Origin: Sordariomycetes sp. S80-01Y
Lineage: Eukaryota > Ascomycota > Sordariomycetes
DNA: 64,000 nucleotides
Direction of reading: 5' to 3'
Assembly: GCA_037042185.1 (NCBI GenBank)
Contig: JAXQJY010000028.1
Span: 2,170,001 to 2,234,000 of the forward strand
Part shown: in pieces, positions 41,601 through 56,600 of the stretch
Layout of the letters: every line of letters begins with the position of its first letter
How positions within the stretch are numbered: the first letter of the stretch is position 1
Program-made: the position numbers and the translations under genes
The notes under the pieces: model-generated
What the model was told of the DNA's origin: nothing
What the model saw: only the letters and a program-made list of their open reading frames with translations
Database searches by the model: none

Positions 41601-44600
41601 GCTGATGACATGAAACACTCACAGCTTGGTTTGCAAAACATTTCCAAGCTCAGCTCAGATGCTAGGGAAGCCTGCAGATTCTCCAACCTGCTTGTTGTCC
41701 AGCCTGGTAACCTTCTCGGCGCTCAAAGTGCCGAAGAAGATGCTCTGCTGCTCCCAATCCAAGGCGAGAAGGTTGAGGATGGTGGCCATGTTGGTGGCAA
41801 TACTGGCTACTTCAACTACCCGCTGGTCTTGCAGGCTTCTCTTGTCTCCACCTCGGACTCGGAGGATGTTGTCATGGACTTTAGCTATCACGTTGGTGCC
41901 TTCGACGAAAGCTACATCGAAGCTATTGCCCACCACACGGATAACGTCCTCAACGAACTCGCTCTAGCTGGTAGGCAAAAGCTTCTTCGAGACGTCCAGA
42001 TACCATGTGAATGGGACGTCCAGCAAGCTCTCGAGAGGAACACACTCATTCCGGAAACTGTCTCATGTTGCATGCATGAGATGATATCGCAGCATGCGGT
42101 AGACCAGCCGGACCACGACTCCATATTCTCCACCGATGTCACCCTGTCCTACAGACAGCTTGATTCTCTTTCCAGTTACATCGCTAGTCGGCTGCGACAG
42201 CTTGGGGTGCGTCCCGGGACGAAGGTCCCATTGTGCTTCGAGAAATCAGCATGGGCCATTGTAGCGATGGTTGGTATCCTTAAAGCTGGAGCAGCATTCG
42301 CCCCTCTTGATCCAGAGCACCCTAGAGCACGCCGTGAAGGACTGGTCAAGGAGCTTGGATCGGACGTGATGATGGTGTCGCCAACTACGAGAGCGTCATG
42401 CGAAGGTCTTGTCTCCTCAATGCTCGAGGTTTCGAGTTCATGGCTCAGGCTCCTCGACCAGCAACCACCACACGTCGATATAACCGTGGATCCGTCCCAT
42501 GATGCTTACGTCCTTTTCACATCTGGATCCACTGGAAAGCCGAAGGGACTCATTATGCAACACACCGCCCTCTGTAGCAGCATTCGCCAGGGCCACGGCA
42601 AAGAGCTCGGACTGGATCGCACGTCTAGGACCTTCAATTTCTCGAACTATACCTTCGACATTAGTGTGGGAGAGATCTTTGACACCTTGGGCGTCGGCGG
42701 TACCGTTTGCGTACCCAACGAGATCGAACGCCTGCAACAGACCTCGGATTTCATCAACAGGGCGAGAGTGAATGTTGCGATGTTAACTCCATCTTTTGTG
42801 CGGACCCTCAGTCCTAACCTTGTCCCGGGACTGCGCACGCTCGTGGTGGGTGGAGAACCCCCTACCAGGGAGACTCTAGCTTCTTGGTCCGGAGCTGTCG
42901 ACCTCGTCAATGGATACGGGCCCGCCGAAGCTTGTGTGTTTTCCACGCTGAAAAAGTACCAGTCCGTCGATAATAACCCTCGAAATATCGGACGAGGCGT
43001 GAATATGGCATGCTGGGTCGTCGATCCCAACGATCACAATAGGATCGCTCCAACGGCAGGCATTGGCGAACTTGTTGTTCAAGGACCTGGCATTGCTCGT
43101 GGTTACTTGAACAACGACAAGCTTACACAAGAACTCTTTGTGCATGACCTTGAGTGGCTGCCCCGGAGTAGGTTGTCTCCGGAACATAGGTTCTACAAGA
43201 CTGGCGATCTTGTGCGCTACCTACCGAGCGGTGAGCTCGAATACATCCGCCGAAAGGACGATCAGACCAAGATCCGAGGCCAGAGGCTGGAGCTTGGCGA
43301 GATTGAGCATATCATTACCCTCTCTGAGAGCCTGATTGATCATGTCGCGGTAGAAGTCCTTAAGATCAATTCTAAGGAGACACTTACTGTCTTTTTCAGC
43401 CTGGCGGAGCACTACTACCCAGAAGAATCCGTGGCTGATTTCGGACACTTCATGCCAATGGACAAATGCCTGCAGCTTCTCACGAGCGACCTCAACAATC
43501 AGCTCTCAGCTCGATTGCCCAAGTATATGGTCCCGACTCTCTATCTCCCTATGCGCTCCATGCCCTTCGTAAGCGCGATGAAGATCAACCGGAAGCTCCT
43601 TCGGGAGATGGCCAGCACTTTGTCACCAGAGCACCTACTCAATCTCGCCATGTCTGGAGAAAGCATCAAGGTTGAGCCAGATACAGACATGGAATACAAG
43701 CTTCGTTCCCTGTGGGCAGAAGTGCTCGGGATCAATGCTGAAGATGTCGGTAAAACGACCGATTTCTTACAGATAGGCGGCGACTCTATTTCCGCCATTC
43801 ATCTCGTCGCGCTTGCACAAGAGCATGGCATCCAGATCAAAATTTCGAATATCTTCAAGGATGCCCGTCTTATGGAAATGGCTGCTTCTGCCACGGTCGC
43901 TGACGCCTTGGAGCCTTCCACTGTCGAACCTTTCGCCCTTCTACCCGACGGCGTTACTCCCGAAACGGTGATGGAGGCACTCGCTCTCAGCACAGACGTT
44001 CCAGTTGGTCAGTTCATGGAGGACGCTTACCCATGTACCTCCCTCCAAGAGGGAATGATGGCCTTGTCTGTCAAGCAGCCAGGCTCCTACATCGCAAGAT
44101 ACGCCTTCGAGCTCCCATCCCACGTTGACCCTGGCCGATTCAGGGAAGCTTGGACCAACACTGTCCAAGCATGCAACAACTTGCGGACGAGAATCATTCA
44201 GCTCGATGGCCAGTCCATACAGGTTGTACTCAAAGACGACTTTGCATGGGGTGAGGCCAGTGTCCAGAGCATGCAGGAAGGTTTGGATGCTGCAAAGGCG
44301 GTAGAAATGACACTGGGTTCCAGATTGACCCAGTACAGCCTCTTCAAGGACCACTCCGGGAAATATCACTTCCACCTTCTCTGTCACCACGCCATCTTTG
44401 ATGGATGGTCTCTCCAACTCATTCTCGGCACTGCAAAAAGGTTCTACGATGCACAGAGCGCTGACTACATCAAACCTTTCTCTGGCTTTATTAGGTACAT
44501 TCAAGGGCTGGACAAGTCAGCCAGCGAGAATTACTGGGCAGAAGAGCTCAAAGGAGCTCAGCGAGCATCTTATCCACCTGTTCGCCGCGGCCACGAGAGC

Positions 44601-47600
44601 GGCGTGACAGAGATGAAGCATAAGGTTGTCGAGTTCCCCAAGACCACAGGAACCTCCATTACAAAGGCTACTATCCTCCGCGCTGCCTGGTCTATCGTCC
44701 TCGCTAGGTACTGCGAGACTGAGGATATCACTTATGGTGCATCCATCTCCGGCCGTAATGCTCCTGTCACTGGTGTTGCCGATATGCCCGGTCCTATGGT
44801 GGCTACCGTTCCCATTCGAGTGCAGCTGCCTAAGCAGTCCACAGTCACGGAGTTTCTGGACAAGATTCAATCGCAAGCCGCGGAGATGGTCGCATTTGAA
44901 CAACATGGGCTCCAGAATATCGCGAAGATCAACTCTGATACTAAGGACGCTTGCGACCTCTCCAGTCTTCTAGTGCTTCAGCCGTTCCAGCGCATGGGCT
45001 TGACCGACACTGTGGGCAGTAGCACTAGCCTCCTCGACGTTGTTACGGATCGTGCTGCTGAATCAAACGAATCGATGCAAGGTTACTTCAATTATCCACT
45101 CGTTGTTCAGGGTATTCTCTCCGACGAGATGGTGGAGCTCTCGTTCATATACGACTCTTCCACGCTGGAGAAGGGTCAGATTGAGGCCATATCACACCAG
45201 TTGGAGCACGTTATACGTCAGCTTCTCGAGCAAGACGAGCGTACCCTGGCTGATATTTCTGTGACATCTCCATGGGATGTTTCCCTTGTTTCTTCCCTCA
45301 ACACTATGAGAATGCCCAAGGTCGTCGACCGATGCTGGCACGAATTTGTCGAGGAGCATGCCAAATGCCGGCCCGAAGCATCTGCAGTCGTCGGCTGGGA
45401 CGGGAGCATGACATATGGTCAGCTGAATACCGCCTCCAACCGCCTCGCTCATCATCTTATCGAATCGCTCGGAGTTACAATTGAGGATATTGTCCACGTC
45501 AACTTTGACAAGTCCATCTGGTATGCGGTTGCTATCCTCGCTATCAACAAAGCTGGCGCGGTTTGGTCACCACTGGATCCATCGCATCCCGTTCATCGCT
45601 GCCAGCAGATCGTCCAGCAGACTAACTCCCGTATCTGCCTTACTTCGCCTGGCAATACATCGGCAGCCAAAGAGATATTCGAGATTGTCCTCGAGGTAGA
45701 TGCCAGGCTCGACGCACAGGTCGGCCACCATCCGTCATCTACGCCGCAGACGACCGTCACTACGAGCAATGCCGCGTACATCCTTTTCACAAGTGGAAGC
45801 ACCGGCACCCCTAAGGGATTCGTCGTGGAGCATCGATCCTTGTCTACCAGTATGCACAATATATACGGAGCCGAGGGTATCAAGATGGACAACACTGCCC
45901 GTGTCTTGCAGTTTGCGTCCCACGTCTTCGACATGACGGTTGGTGACGTTATTGGAACTTTGATTCATGGAGCCACTATTTGTGTGCCGTCTGAACAGCA
46001 GCGTCTCGATAACCTTGCTGGGTTCATTCGTGACCTCGACGTCAACTGGCTGCATCTAACGTCGTCTGTCGCCCGCACAATGATGCCTTCAGACATCCCA
46101 TCAGTCAAAGTCCTGCTTCAAGCCGGTGAACCTATGGGCTCAGACATTTTGACGAATTGGTTCGGCCGTGTTCGTCTCTTCAATGCTTGGGGTCCCGCGG
46201 AAATCGTGTTTTGCAGCAGCTTACACGAATACCGCTCACCTCAAGATCATCCCAATACCATAGGTACCAATGTTGGTGGGTTCTGTTGGCTGGTCGATCC
46301 AGCAGATCCTCAGCAGCTCGCGCCCGTCGGTACTGTTGGTGAAGTCTGCGTACAGGGGCCTACCCTTCTGCGCGAATACCTTGCGGATCCCGAGAGGACC
46401 AGAGCATCAATAATTTCACCAGTACCCGCGTGGGCGCCCTTCGCTGACACCCCTGGATGGGATCGGATGTTCAAAACAGGTGATCTCGCGTACTATGCAG
46501 CCGATGGGACGCTCAATTTTTGCGCACGCAAAGACACACAGATCAAGCTACACGGTCTGCGTGTTGAGCTGAGTGAGATTGAGCACTGTATCCGATTGTC
46601 TCTTGAAGCAGCTCAACAAGTCATTGTCGATGTTATCGAGACCGACAAGGGCTCCCAGCACCTCGTTGCTTACTTCAGTTTCGACGACACAATGGTCCCT
46701 GGCAGTGACGCGACGCTTGATCTACTATGCGACATGAATCCACAGATGACGGAAGTCGTCCAGGCAGTCCTCAGCTCGCTTCGAGTGAGCCTTCCCCGGT
46801 ACATGGTCCCTACATATTTTATTCCCTGCCGGCATATGCCAGCGACAACCTCGAATAAGGTGGATCGCAAGACACTCAAGAACCTCACTTCTAAACTTAC
46901 CTCGGCCGAACTGGCGACTTACTCGTTGGTAAATGCAAACAAACGCGAGCCAGAAACAGAGATCGAAACCCAGCTTCGCCTCGTCTGGTCTCAGACCCTT
47001 TCTATCTCCGCGGACAGCATAGGTCTGGACGATAGCTTCCTTCAGATCGGCGGTGACTCGATAACTTCTATCTATATGGTCAATCTCGCACGGGAGCGGA
47101 ACATCCAGATATCTGTCAAGGACATTTTCCATGATCCACGTCTTTTCGCCGTGGCCGCGCGTGCTGCTCCTGTGGAAGGCCTTTCTCAGACCAAAGACGA
47201 CTGCGTGGCGCCATTCAGCCTCCTCCCAGAGACCTCCGTTCTGGACGATATACATACACTCTGCAATCTCGGCGAGGACCAAGTCGTGGAAGACGTTATA
47301 CCTGCCACGCCACTGCAAGAGGGACTGATGGCCCTCGCGATCAGACAGCCCGGCTCGTACATTGCGCGCTGGGTATACCATCTGGCCGACAATATCGACT
47401 TCGATCGCTTCAAGAAGGCTTGGGAGCAAACCGTCGTCTCTTCCGGTAATTTGAGAACCCGCATCATCCAAAGTCAGTCTTCGATGCTGCAGGTCCTTGT
47501 GAAGGACGATATTGCTTGGGAAGACACAGACTCCTACAGCAGCCTGGGAGACTACGTTCATCACACCAAGCAGTTTACGATGAACCTCGGCACTCGTCTC

Positions 47601-50600
47601 TGCCGCTGGGCTTTGTTCACGGACAAGACCAGTGGGAAAGCTTGCTTCGTACTCGTCGCGCATCATGCAATATACGACGGTTGGACGATACGCTTGATGT
47701 TGGGCAACCTCGCGAACGTCTATCAAGGACTTGATCCCAGATCATTCAAAGTTTTGAAGCCGTTCAGCTACTTTGTTCGTTACCTACAAGCTACAAGCCA
47801 CGACGATGCCACACAATACTGGCGAGACCAACTCAACGGTGCCAAAGCAACCCCCTTCCCACCGAAGTCCATTGTTGCCTCGAAGGAGGGAGTGACCAGG
47901 ACGGCGGAGACCACGGTTGAATTCACCCCCGCCCGAGATCCTACTATTACTATTGCCACAGTGGCCCGCGCAGCTTGGGCGTTGATCCTCGCTAGGTACA
48001 CTGAGACGCAAGATGTGTGCTTCGGAACCATCTCCTCCGGCCGTCAAGCCGATACTCCTGACATCGGTGAGATTGTTGGGCCTCTGGTTGCGACTATGCC
48101 TGTCCGAATTCGCCTCAATGACGCCGCAAGTGTCGAAGAGCTCCTGAAGAACGTACAGGCTCAAGCCACCGGCATGATTGCCTATGAGCAGTTCGGCATG
48201 CAGAACATTTCCAAGCTAGGTCAGGACTGTAAAGAGGCCTGCGATTTTACCAGTCTCTTTGCGGTTCAGCCGTTCGAAACCATGGGCGACATAGGAAACA
48301 GTTCGACATCCATTCTTCATCCTGCTGAGTACGAAGAGTCCAGGCCCAAGCAAGCTAGCTTTGAAGGCTACTTTAACTTCCCCCTCGTATTCCAGGTCAT
48401 GACCTCTCAGACCTATATTGGCCTCAGCACGACCTATCATTCCAGCGCTTTCACAGAGGTGCAGATTGAGGCCCTCCAGAATCATTTCACCAATATCTTC
48501 CGAGGTCTCCTCCAACACAGCTCTGCGCCACTCAGTTCTTTGTCGATGGAAGGCAGCTGGGATATGGAGAGGATTCGAGCGCTGTGCAACAGTGCAGCTC
48601 CTGAGATTATAGACGCAACCTTCCAAGACATGGTCAAGGCTCAGGCTGGAGCTCGCCCTGATGCCATTGCCATCAGATCACAGGAGCTGGATTTAACCTA
48701 CGGCCAACTGAGTCACTACTCTGAGCTTCTGGCCGCCCATCTTGTGACACAGGGAGTCCGACCGCGCAGCTATGTCCACGTGTGTTTCGAGAAAACCCCT
48801 TGGCACATCGTGGCGATACTCGCCATCAACAAAGCCGGCGCCGCTTGGGTCCCGCTAGACCCTTCGCATCCTTCTCAGCGCCACAAACAGATCATATCTC
48901 AGACTGGCTCTCAGATCACTGTAACTTCGCCCAAGAACCACGACATCTGCAAAGAGGTCGTGGATACCGTCGTCACTGTGTCCGATGGGCTTCTGAGCAG
49001 ACTGGCACATGCTTATGCCACCGGAGCCATTGACCGTCTTAACGTTGACGTGTCACCGGCGGACCCGATGTACGTCATATTCACATCCGGAACCACGGGT
49101 AAGCCTAAGGGTCTTGTAATGCGCCATGAGGCTGTCATGACCAGCGAGGTAGCAATGGGCCGCTGGCTGGGCATTCACCAGGACGTCAACATGCTACAAT
49201 TTGCAGCTTTTGTGTTCGATGCTTGCATTGGCGAGATTATCATGCCCCTCATACACGGTGCTTCCCTCAGTATGCCATCTGAAGATGAGCGCATGACCGA
49301 TATTGCGAGCTTCGCCAACCGCGTGGGCGTGACCTGGGCACACCTGACGCCTGCGTTCGTCAAAACATTGAACCCCCACGACTTCAAGACGCTCGAGCTT
49401 CTGAGCGTCGGCGGAGAGGCTGTAGCCAAAGACATTCTGCAAACATGGTTCGGCCACGTCCGCCTATTCTGCGCGTGGGGCCCATCAGAAGCAGTGTGTA
49501 TCACAACCCAACATGAGTGGAAGTCGGCAGACGACTCCACTCTCACCATTGGCAAACCCATCGGTGCTTCTCTCTGGATTGTTAACCCCGACGATCCAAC
49601 ACGTCTAGCACCATTTGGAGTGGTTGGAGAAGCCGTCCTCCAGGGCCCGACCCTTCTACAGGAGTATCTTGGAGAGCCGGAGAAGACTGCCCGGGCGATT
49701 GTCAGCCCCGTGCCCGAATGGGCTTTGCCTTCGGATGTTTCCCAATCTTCTGCGCGTCATTGGAACCGCTTCTACAAGACGGGCGATCTGTGCAAGTACA
49801 ATGACGACGGGTCAATCGAGTTCTGCGCTCGCAAAGACACCCAGGTCAAAATCAGGGGTCAACGCGTTGAGCTATCCGACATTGAACATCATGTCTGGGC
49901 CAATATGCCTGGAGCAGCTCAAGTAGTTGCGGATGTCGTCAAGCCACACGGCGGAAGCACTTCAATGGTTGCCATATTCTTTACAACCAAAGCAGCTATC
50001 CAGACTGACTTGGGTCCCGAGAAACAGTCTCTTTTCCTCCCCATCGAGGCGGACTTGTCAAGCACCCTCGTTCAAGTCGTCGGCAAGCTCAAGGCTACAA
50101 TGCCCCCTTACATGATACCGTCCTACTTCTTCCCTTGCCGTTACATGCCCCATGGCACGTCACAAAAGATCGACCGAAAGCTGCTTATGAACCAGGTCGC
50201 CACGTTGGATCCCTCCGAGCTTGCGGTTTATGGCCTTCAGACTGCAGAAAAACGCAAGCCTGTCACAGAACTAGAGAGGCGAATGCAGCAGATTTGGGCT
50301 GATGTACTCCACATCCCGACGGAGACTATTGGTAGGGATGACAGCTTCCTGGGCAGTGGTGGCGACTCAATCAGTGCGATTCAGATTGTAACTGCCGCCA
50401 GGAAACAGGGCATCATCGTGAATATCCGCGACGTTTTCCGGGATCCTATTCTGTCCAGTGTCTCTGCGGCTGCCACTGTTTCCAGCCTAACCGCACGGGA
50501 GGACGAGCTAGAACCTTTCGGATTGCTAGATGCGCAGTCTCGCAATGTTGTTCTTGAGAAAGCCTGGGAAAAGGGAGATCTCGAACTCGAAAGTGTCCGC

Positions 50601-53600
50601 AAGAGTTTAGAGGTTGTTGATGCCTACCCTTGCTCTGCTCTCCAAGACTCATTCATGGCCCTCGCTGTCAAAGAGACTGGCTCTTACTACTCGCAACACA
50701 TTTACCGCCTCGGAGCTCTCGTGGACATCACTCGGTTTAGGGAAGCTTGGGAACGAACCGTCCAGCTATGCGTCAACCTGCGAACCCGCATCGTCCGTGT
50801 GAACGGAGCGCCCCTCCAGCTTGTCGTCCGCGAAGAACCCAGATGGATCAACGCCACGGACGTGCCAGCTATGATCAAGAAAGCATCAGAGGCGCAGATC
50901 GGGTATGGAACGCGTTTGCATCACTATGGCTTGGCCCAAGAAGACTCCGGAGACTGGATCTTCACTTGGGCAGCTCATCATTCCATTTATGACGGTTGGT
51001 CTCAGCAGCTCATGCTGCGAACTCTTATGGCCTGTTACGAGGGCAGCACTGATATTGTTCTTGCTCCGTATGCAAAATTCATCAAATACTGCATGGACCT
51101 ATCCGAGGACGAGTCCAAGGCCTACTGGTCACAGCAACTGGAGGATGTTGGCGAGAGCAACTGGCCACCAAGCAAGCCATTGACGGCTGGGCAAGAGACG
51201 ACTGGGAAGCACACAAAGGTGATGGACAAGACCATCACATTTGAGAAATCCCGCGGCGATACCATCACCATGGCCACTACACTGCGTGCTGCCTGGGCCC
51301 TGGTACTTTCCCAATACTCTGAGACAGACGACGTGTGCTTTGGCTCCACGATCTCGGGTCGACAGGCACCCGTGGATGAACTGACCGAGATGTGCGGACC
51401 TGTTATTGCCACGCTCCCAGTACGCGTCCGGGTACCTCAGACACAGAAGAAGACCGACTTCCTTCGATCCGTTCAAGATCAAGCCCAAGAGATGATCCCG
51501 CATGAACAATTCGGCCTACATAACATCAGCAAACTTGGAGTCGATGGCCGTAACGCCTGTAACTTCCGCAGCCTTCTGGTCATTCAGCCAACCCGCAGCA
51601 TGGGTCGAATCGGCAACAAGGGGGGACTCGAACTTATGCTCGACTACGATGAGACGAAACGGTTCTCAAGTCATGAAGACGGCATCAAAGATTTCTTCAC
51701 CTATCCGCTCGTTTTCCAAGTCAGGGTATTTGAAGAAAGCGCAGAGATCCTCGCCATCTTCGACTCTTGTGTGCTCAGTGAGGGCCGCGTTGAGGTCCTC
51801 ATCAACCACTACTGTCATGTTGTCAACCAACTGCTTTCACAGGACGATGAAAAACCGCTCGGGTCTATTTCGCTTGCCAGCTCCTGGGACTTGGAAAAGG
51901 CCGTGGGGTGGAATAGCCACAACACCGTCTTGATCGAAGAATGCTTCCATACCCGATTCCAAGAACTGGCCACGACTCACCCTGAACGTCCTGCTCTGTC
52001 CTCATGGGACGGGGAGATGACTTACAGACAGCTTGATGAGTCTTCAAATCGTCTCGCTCACCACCTGATCAATAATTTCGCGGTCGGCCCTGGCGACATT
52101 GTTCATGTGTGTTTCGAAAAGTCCATCTGGCACTTCGTCGCCATCATTGCAATCAACAAGGCCGGTGCTGCCTGGAGCCCTCTGGATTCCTCATACCCGC
52201 GCCAGAGGCTGGAGCAGATCACCCAACAAACACGCTCAAATCTTGTTTTGGCCTCTCCCCTCGTCAGTTCCGAGCTTCTTCCTAACCTCGCCATACTTGA
52301 AGTCTCTCAAGAGCTGGATGTGGCTCTCTGCCGCAACTCCAATTCTCTCAAGTTAAGTACTTGCCCAGAAATCTCATGCTCGCCCAGCGATGTTGCCTAC
52401 ATCCTCTTCACCTCCGGAAGTACTGGTGTTCCCAAGGGGTTCATTATAGAACACCGAGCGCTGTGCACAAGTCAAGTCAATCTTTCCAGAGAGTTCGGCA
52501 TGACGCCAGAAACTAGAGCTCTTCAGTTTGCTGCTTTCGTGTTCGACTTCTCGATCGGCGAGATCTTTGGAACTCTCCTCTCCGGCGGCTGTGTCTGTAT
52601 CCCTTCGGAGGAGGTACGCATGGACAGCATTGTGGACTTTGTCAACGCGAAAAGGGTCAACTTCGCCTTCCTCACGCCCTCTTATGCTCGCACGCTTCGT
52701 CCTGAAAGTTTACCGACTCTTGAAACTCTTATTCTCGGCGGCGAGAGTGTGTCTCAGGATCTTGTCGCCACTTGGTACGGAAAGCTCCGATTTGGTAACC
52801 TCTGGGGTCCCGGCGAGAGCATCGTGGCGACAACATGGCATGAGTACACCAGCCCGCAGGACGCAGCTAACAATATTGGTGTCCCCATTTGCGGCAATAC
52901 CTGGATCGTCGACCCTAACGATCCGAAGCGGCTTGCTCCGGTGGGCACCGTTGGAGAGATCGTTATACAATCCCCATCGCTACTCCGCGAGTACCTCGGC
53001 AATCCATCCCAAAACGCCGAAACACTCGTCTTTGACTTGCCGGAATGGGTTCCCAGGCGCCATGAGCCTCTATGGGATCGTTTCTATCGGACTGGTGATT
53101 TGGCCCTCTGGAACCCCGATGGAACGCTCGAATTTGTGTCCAGAGTCAATACACAAGTCAAGATCCGTGGACTCCGCGTCGAGCTGAGCGAGATTGAATA
53201 TCACATACGTCTCAATCTGGAGAATGCTCGCCATGTGGTTGTAGACCTGGACGAGTCGCACGGTCGTTCTGCAATTGTGGCCTATGTCTGCTTCAACAAT
53301 TCCATGAGGCGCGGCGTCGATGGTGACCAAGAGCTCTTCCTGCCCATGACCAGGGACATGCGAGCAACCCTCATCGAGCTACACTCGAAGCTGCATGTAT
53401 CCCTTCCGGCTTACATGGTCCCATCCACGTTCATCCCTTGCGCGTACATTCCGGCAGTTACCTCGATCAAGGTCGACCGATCTGTGCTCAAGCTCGCAAC
53501 AGCCAAGCTAAGTCAAAATTCTTTGGTAGAGTATTCACTGGTCAGCTCTGAGAAGCGGGCCCCTGAGACAAAAATGGAGTTCGCCATCCAGCAACTCTGG

Positions 53601-56600
53601 GCTGAGCTGCTTGAATTGCCTCTTGCCATGATTGGAAGGGATGACAGTTTCCTTCAACTTGGTGGTGACTCCATCGTAGCCATCCAGTTGGTCACTCTCG
53701 CACGAGAAAAAGGCATCTCCTTCAATGTCCGCGATATCTTCCGCGATCCCCGCCTTTCCGGTGTGGCTTCGGCGGCGAAGGAGGATGCAGACGCAAGCCA
53801 ATCTTTGGAGCTGTCGCCATTCTCTCTAATACGGCCAGAAGAGCTCGAAATGCTTCAATCTTCCGATATTCGGAAGCATTTGGGCTTCAAAGACGACAGC
53901 GTTCGAATTGAGGATGCTTACCCATGCTCCCCACTGCAAAGCAGCCTGATGGCCGTCACCATGAGCCAGCCCGGAGCCTACATCAGCAAGAATATCTTCA
54001 GGATTTCCCCTCACGTGGACATAAACCGTTTCATGGCGGCTTGGGAGCGTACGGTTGCCCTATGTGCCAATCTACGAACTCGCATCATCGATGTGTCAGG
54101 CCGCCTACTTCAGGTCGTAGTCACCAACGACACGCAGTGGGAGGAAGGCTTGGATGATATTCGATCCCTCATCTCTTCTAGCCGTTCATTCGACATGGGA
54201 TTCGGTGATCGCCTTAACCGTTTTGCGATCGTCTTTGATGGGGACAGTGTCTTCTTCGCCCACATCTGTCATCATGCCGTTTTTGATGGGTGGAGCGCTG
54301 GTCTTATCCTTCAGACATTCTACAGCAACTACCATGGCCTGGAGCTCACCGTCGCACCTAAGCCGTATGCTCGCTTCATCCAGCACGTCCAGAGCCTCGA
54401 TATTGAGGCAGCCCGTCAATACTGGATGCACCAACTCGATGGTGTCACGACCCCTTCATTCCCTGGCACCCTCCATGTGCACCCCGTCGGGCCAGGGGAG
54501 AGCATCACCAGATCACACGTCAAACGCGTGACATTAGCCAACACAGACACCACCCACTCCGTCACCAAAGCCACCATCGTCCGAGCTGCATGGGCTATGC
54601 TCATGGCACGCTACAGCGAAACCGATGATGTATGCTTTGGCGCCACTCTCTCAGGTCGCTCAGCGCCTGTCCAGGATGTGGGCGTCATGTGTGGCCCGAC
54701 CATAGCCACCGTTCCCGTCCGGATTCAGACAGATAAGAGCGACACTGTACTTGATTTCCTTCACCAGGTTCAGTCCCAGGCATTTGAAATGACTAGCTAC
54801 GAGCAGTTTGGCCTGTACAACATCAGTAAGCTCAGTCATGATGCGCAGACAGCCTGCAACTTCCAGTCTCTCTTCGTCATTGATTTACTTCACGATGCGT
54901 CCATGTCCCAGGATTCTCGAAACGAATTCCTCATGGACGCCGAGGACCTGGTAGACGAGACGATGGAAGAGTACATCAACTATCCTTTGGTTGTCAAGTG
55001 CGTTCTGTACGAGACGCACGTGGACTTCAAGGTCTTTTATGACGCCAGGGTACTCAGCTCCTACCGAGTCACGGCGATTTGCAATCATCTCGAGCACCTT
55101 GTTGGAGAGTTTCTTCACGACACGGACAGGCCTCTGTCGCGTCTATCATGTGCCGGACCTTGGGATTTCTCCACCGCCGTCCAGTGGAACAGCAAGAGCC
55201 TTGATCCTGTCAATGACACAATCCACGGCATGGTCTCTCGACAAGCAGACAAAACCCCTGATCGTGAAGCCATATACACGTCGGCGGGGTCCCTAAACTA
55301 CAAGGAACTTGAAGAACTCTCCACAGCATTAGCAGGATATCTTCGAGCCCTTGGCATACGGGAAGGGGCATATGTCCCCTTCTGCATCGAAAAGTCCTAC
55401 TGGGCGGTTGTGGCCATGCTCGCCATTTCCAAGACTGGAGGCGCCTTTGTGCCCCTCGATCCCTCACATCCCCTGAGCCGTCGACTTGCTATTGTGCAGC
55501 AAGTTGAAGCTGAGCATGTCCTCGTCTCACCCTCCACGGCCGCCGACTTCACCGATGTGGTGACCCATGTGCTATCCCCAGATATCATGGCCTCTGCACC
55601 TAGTCTCCAGCGGGCTGATCAGTTTAATTCACCTCAAGGTACAGCCTACGTACTGTTCTCGTCTGGATCCACTGGTAAACCCAAGGGCATCGTCGTTACC
55701 CATACAGCCGTCTGCACGAGTATAGCCTACCAAGCCCCCGTGCGAGATGCCGATGATGAGCCACTACGGACACTTCAATTTACCAGCTTCGCATTCGACG
55801 TCAACCTCAATGAGATTTTAACGCCTCTTAGCAGAGGCGGAACCGTCTGTATCCCGAGCGAATCCGAACGACTAGAGGGCATAGCAGACTTCATCAACCA
55901 GTCCCGCAGTACTTCCGCCGCCCTTACCCCGTCGTTTGCCAGAACCATCCGGCCCGAGCAGGTCCCAGGTCTCAAGACTCTCGAGCTCACGGGCGAGGCG
56001 GCTGGAAAAGACAATTTGAACACTTGGCTGGGCCACGTCAGGCTTCTGAACGGCTTTGGGCCAACAGAAGGCGTCGTCACATGTGCACTCAATGTGTGGG
56101 ATCCTGCGGCCAAACCTTCGCCCACCACCATTGGCTTCTCCCGCGCACACTACAGTTGGGTTGTTGAGCCAGACAATATCAACAGGCTGGCGCCGATTGG
56201 CTGTGTCGGTGAGCTTGTCCTTCAGGGCCCCGCTATAGCAAGCCACTACTTGAACGACCCTGAGAAGACACAGGCAAGCTTCGTCGATGGTCCAGTAGAC
56301 TGGATGCCGTCTTCGCTATCGCACATGCCTCAGAGGCTGTATAGGACTGGCGACATGGTCAGCTACAATTCCGATGGTAGCCTCGAGTATCACGGCCGTA
56401 GCGACTCCCAAGTCAAGATCAGGGGCAACCGCGTAGAGCTGGGCGATATCGAGAGTAGCATCAAGGCTTTCTCTCCCCGAATCAACCAGGCTGCCGCCGG
56501 TGTCATTGAGTACATGTCGAACAAGGCCTTGGTTGCCTATATCAGCTTCCATGACCAAGCATTCGAGCATGATGCCTCGCCCGCTCTTCTACCCATGAAC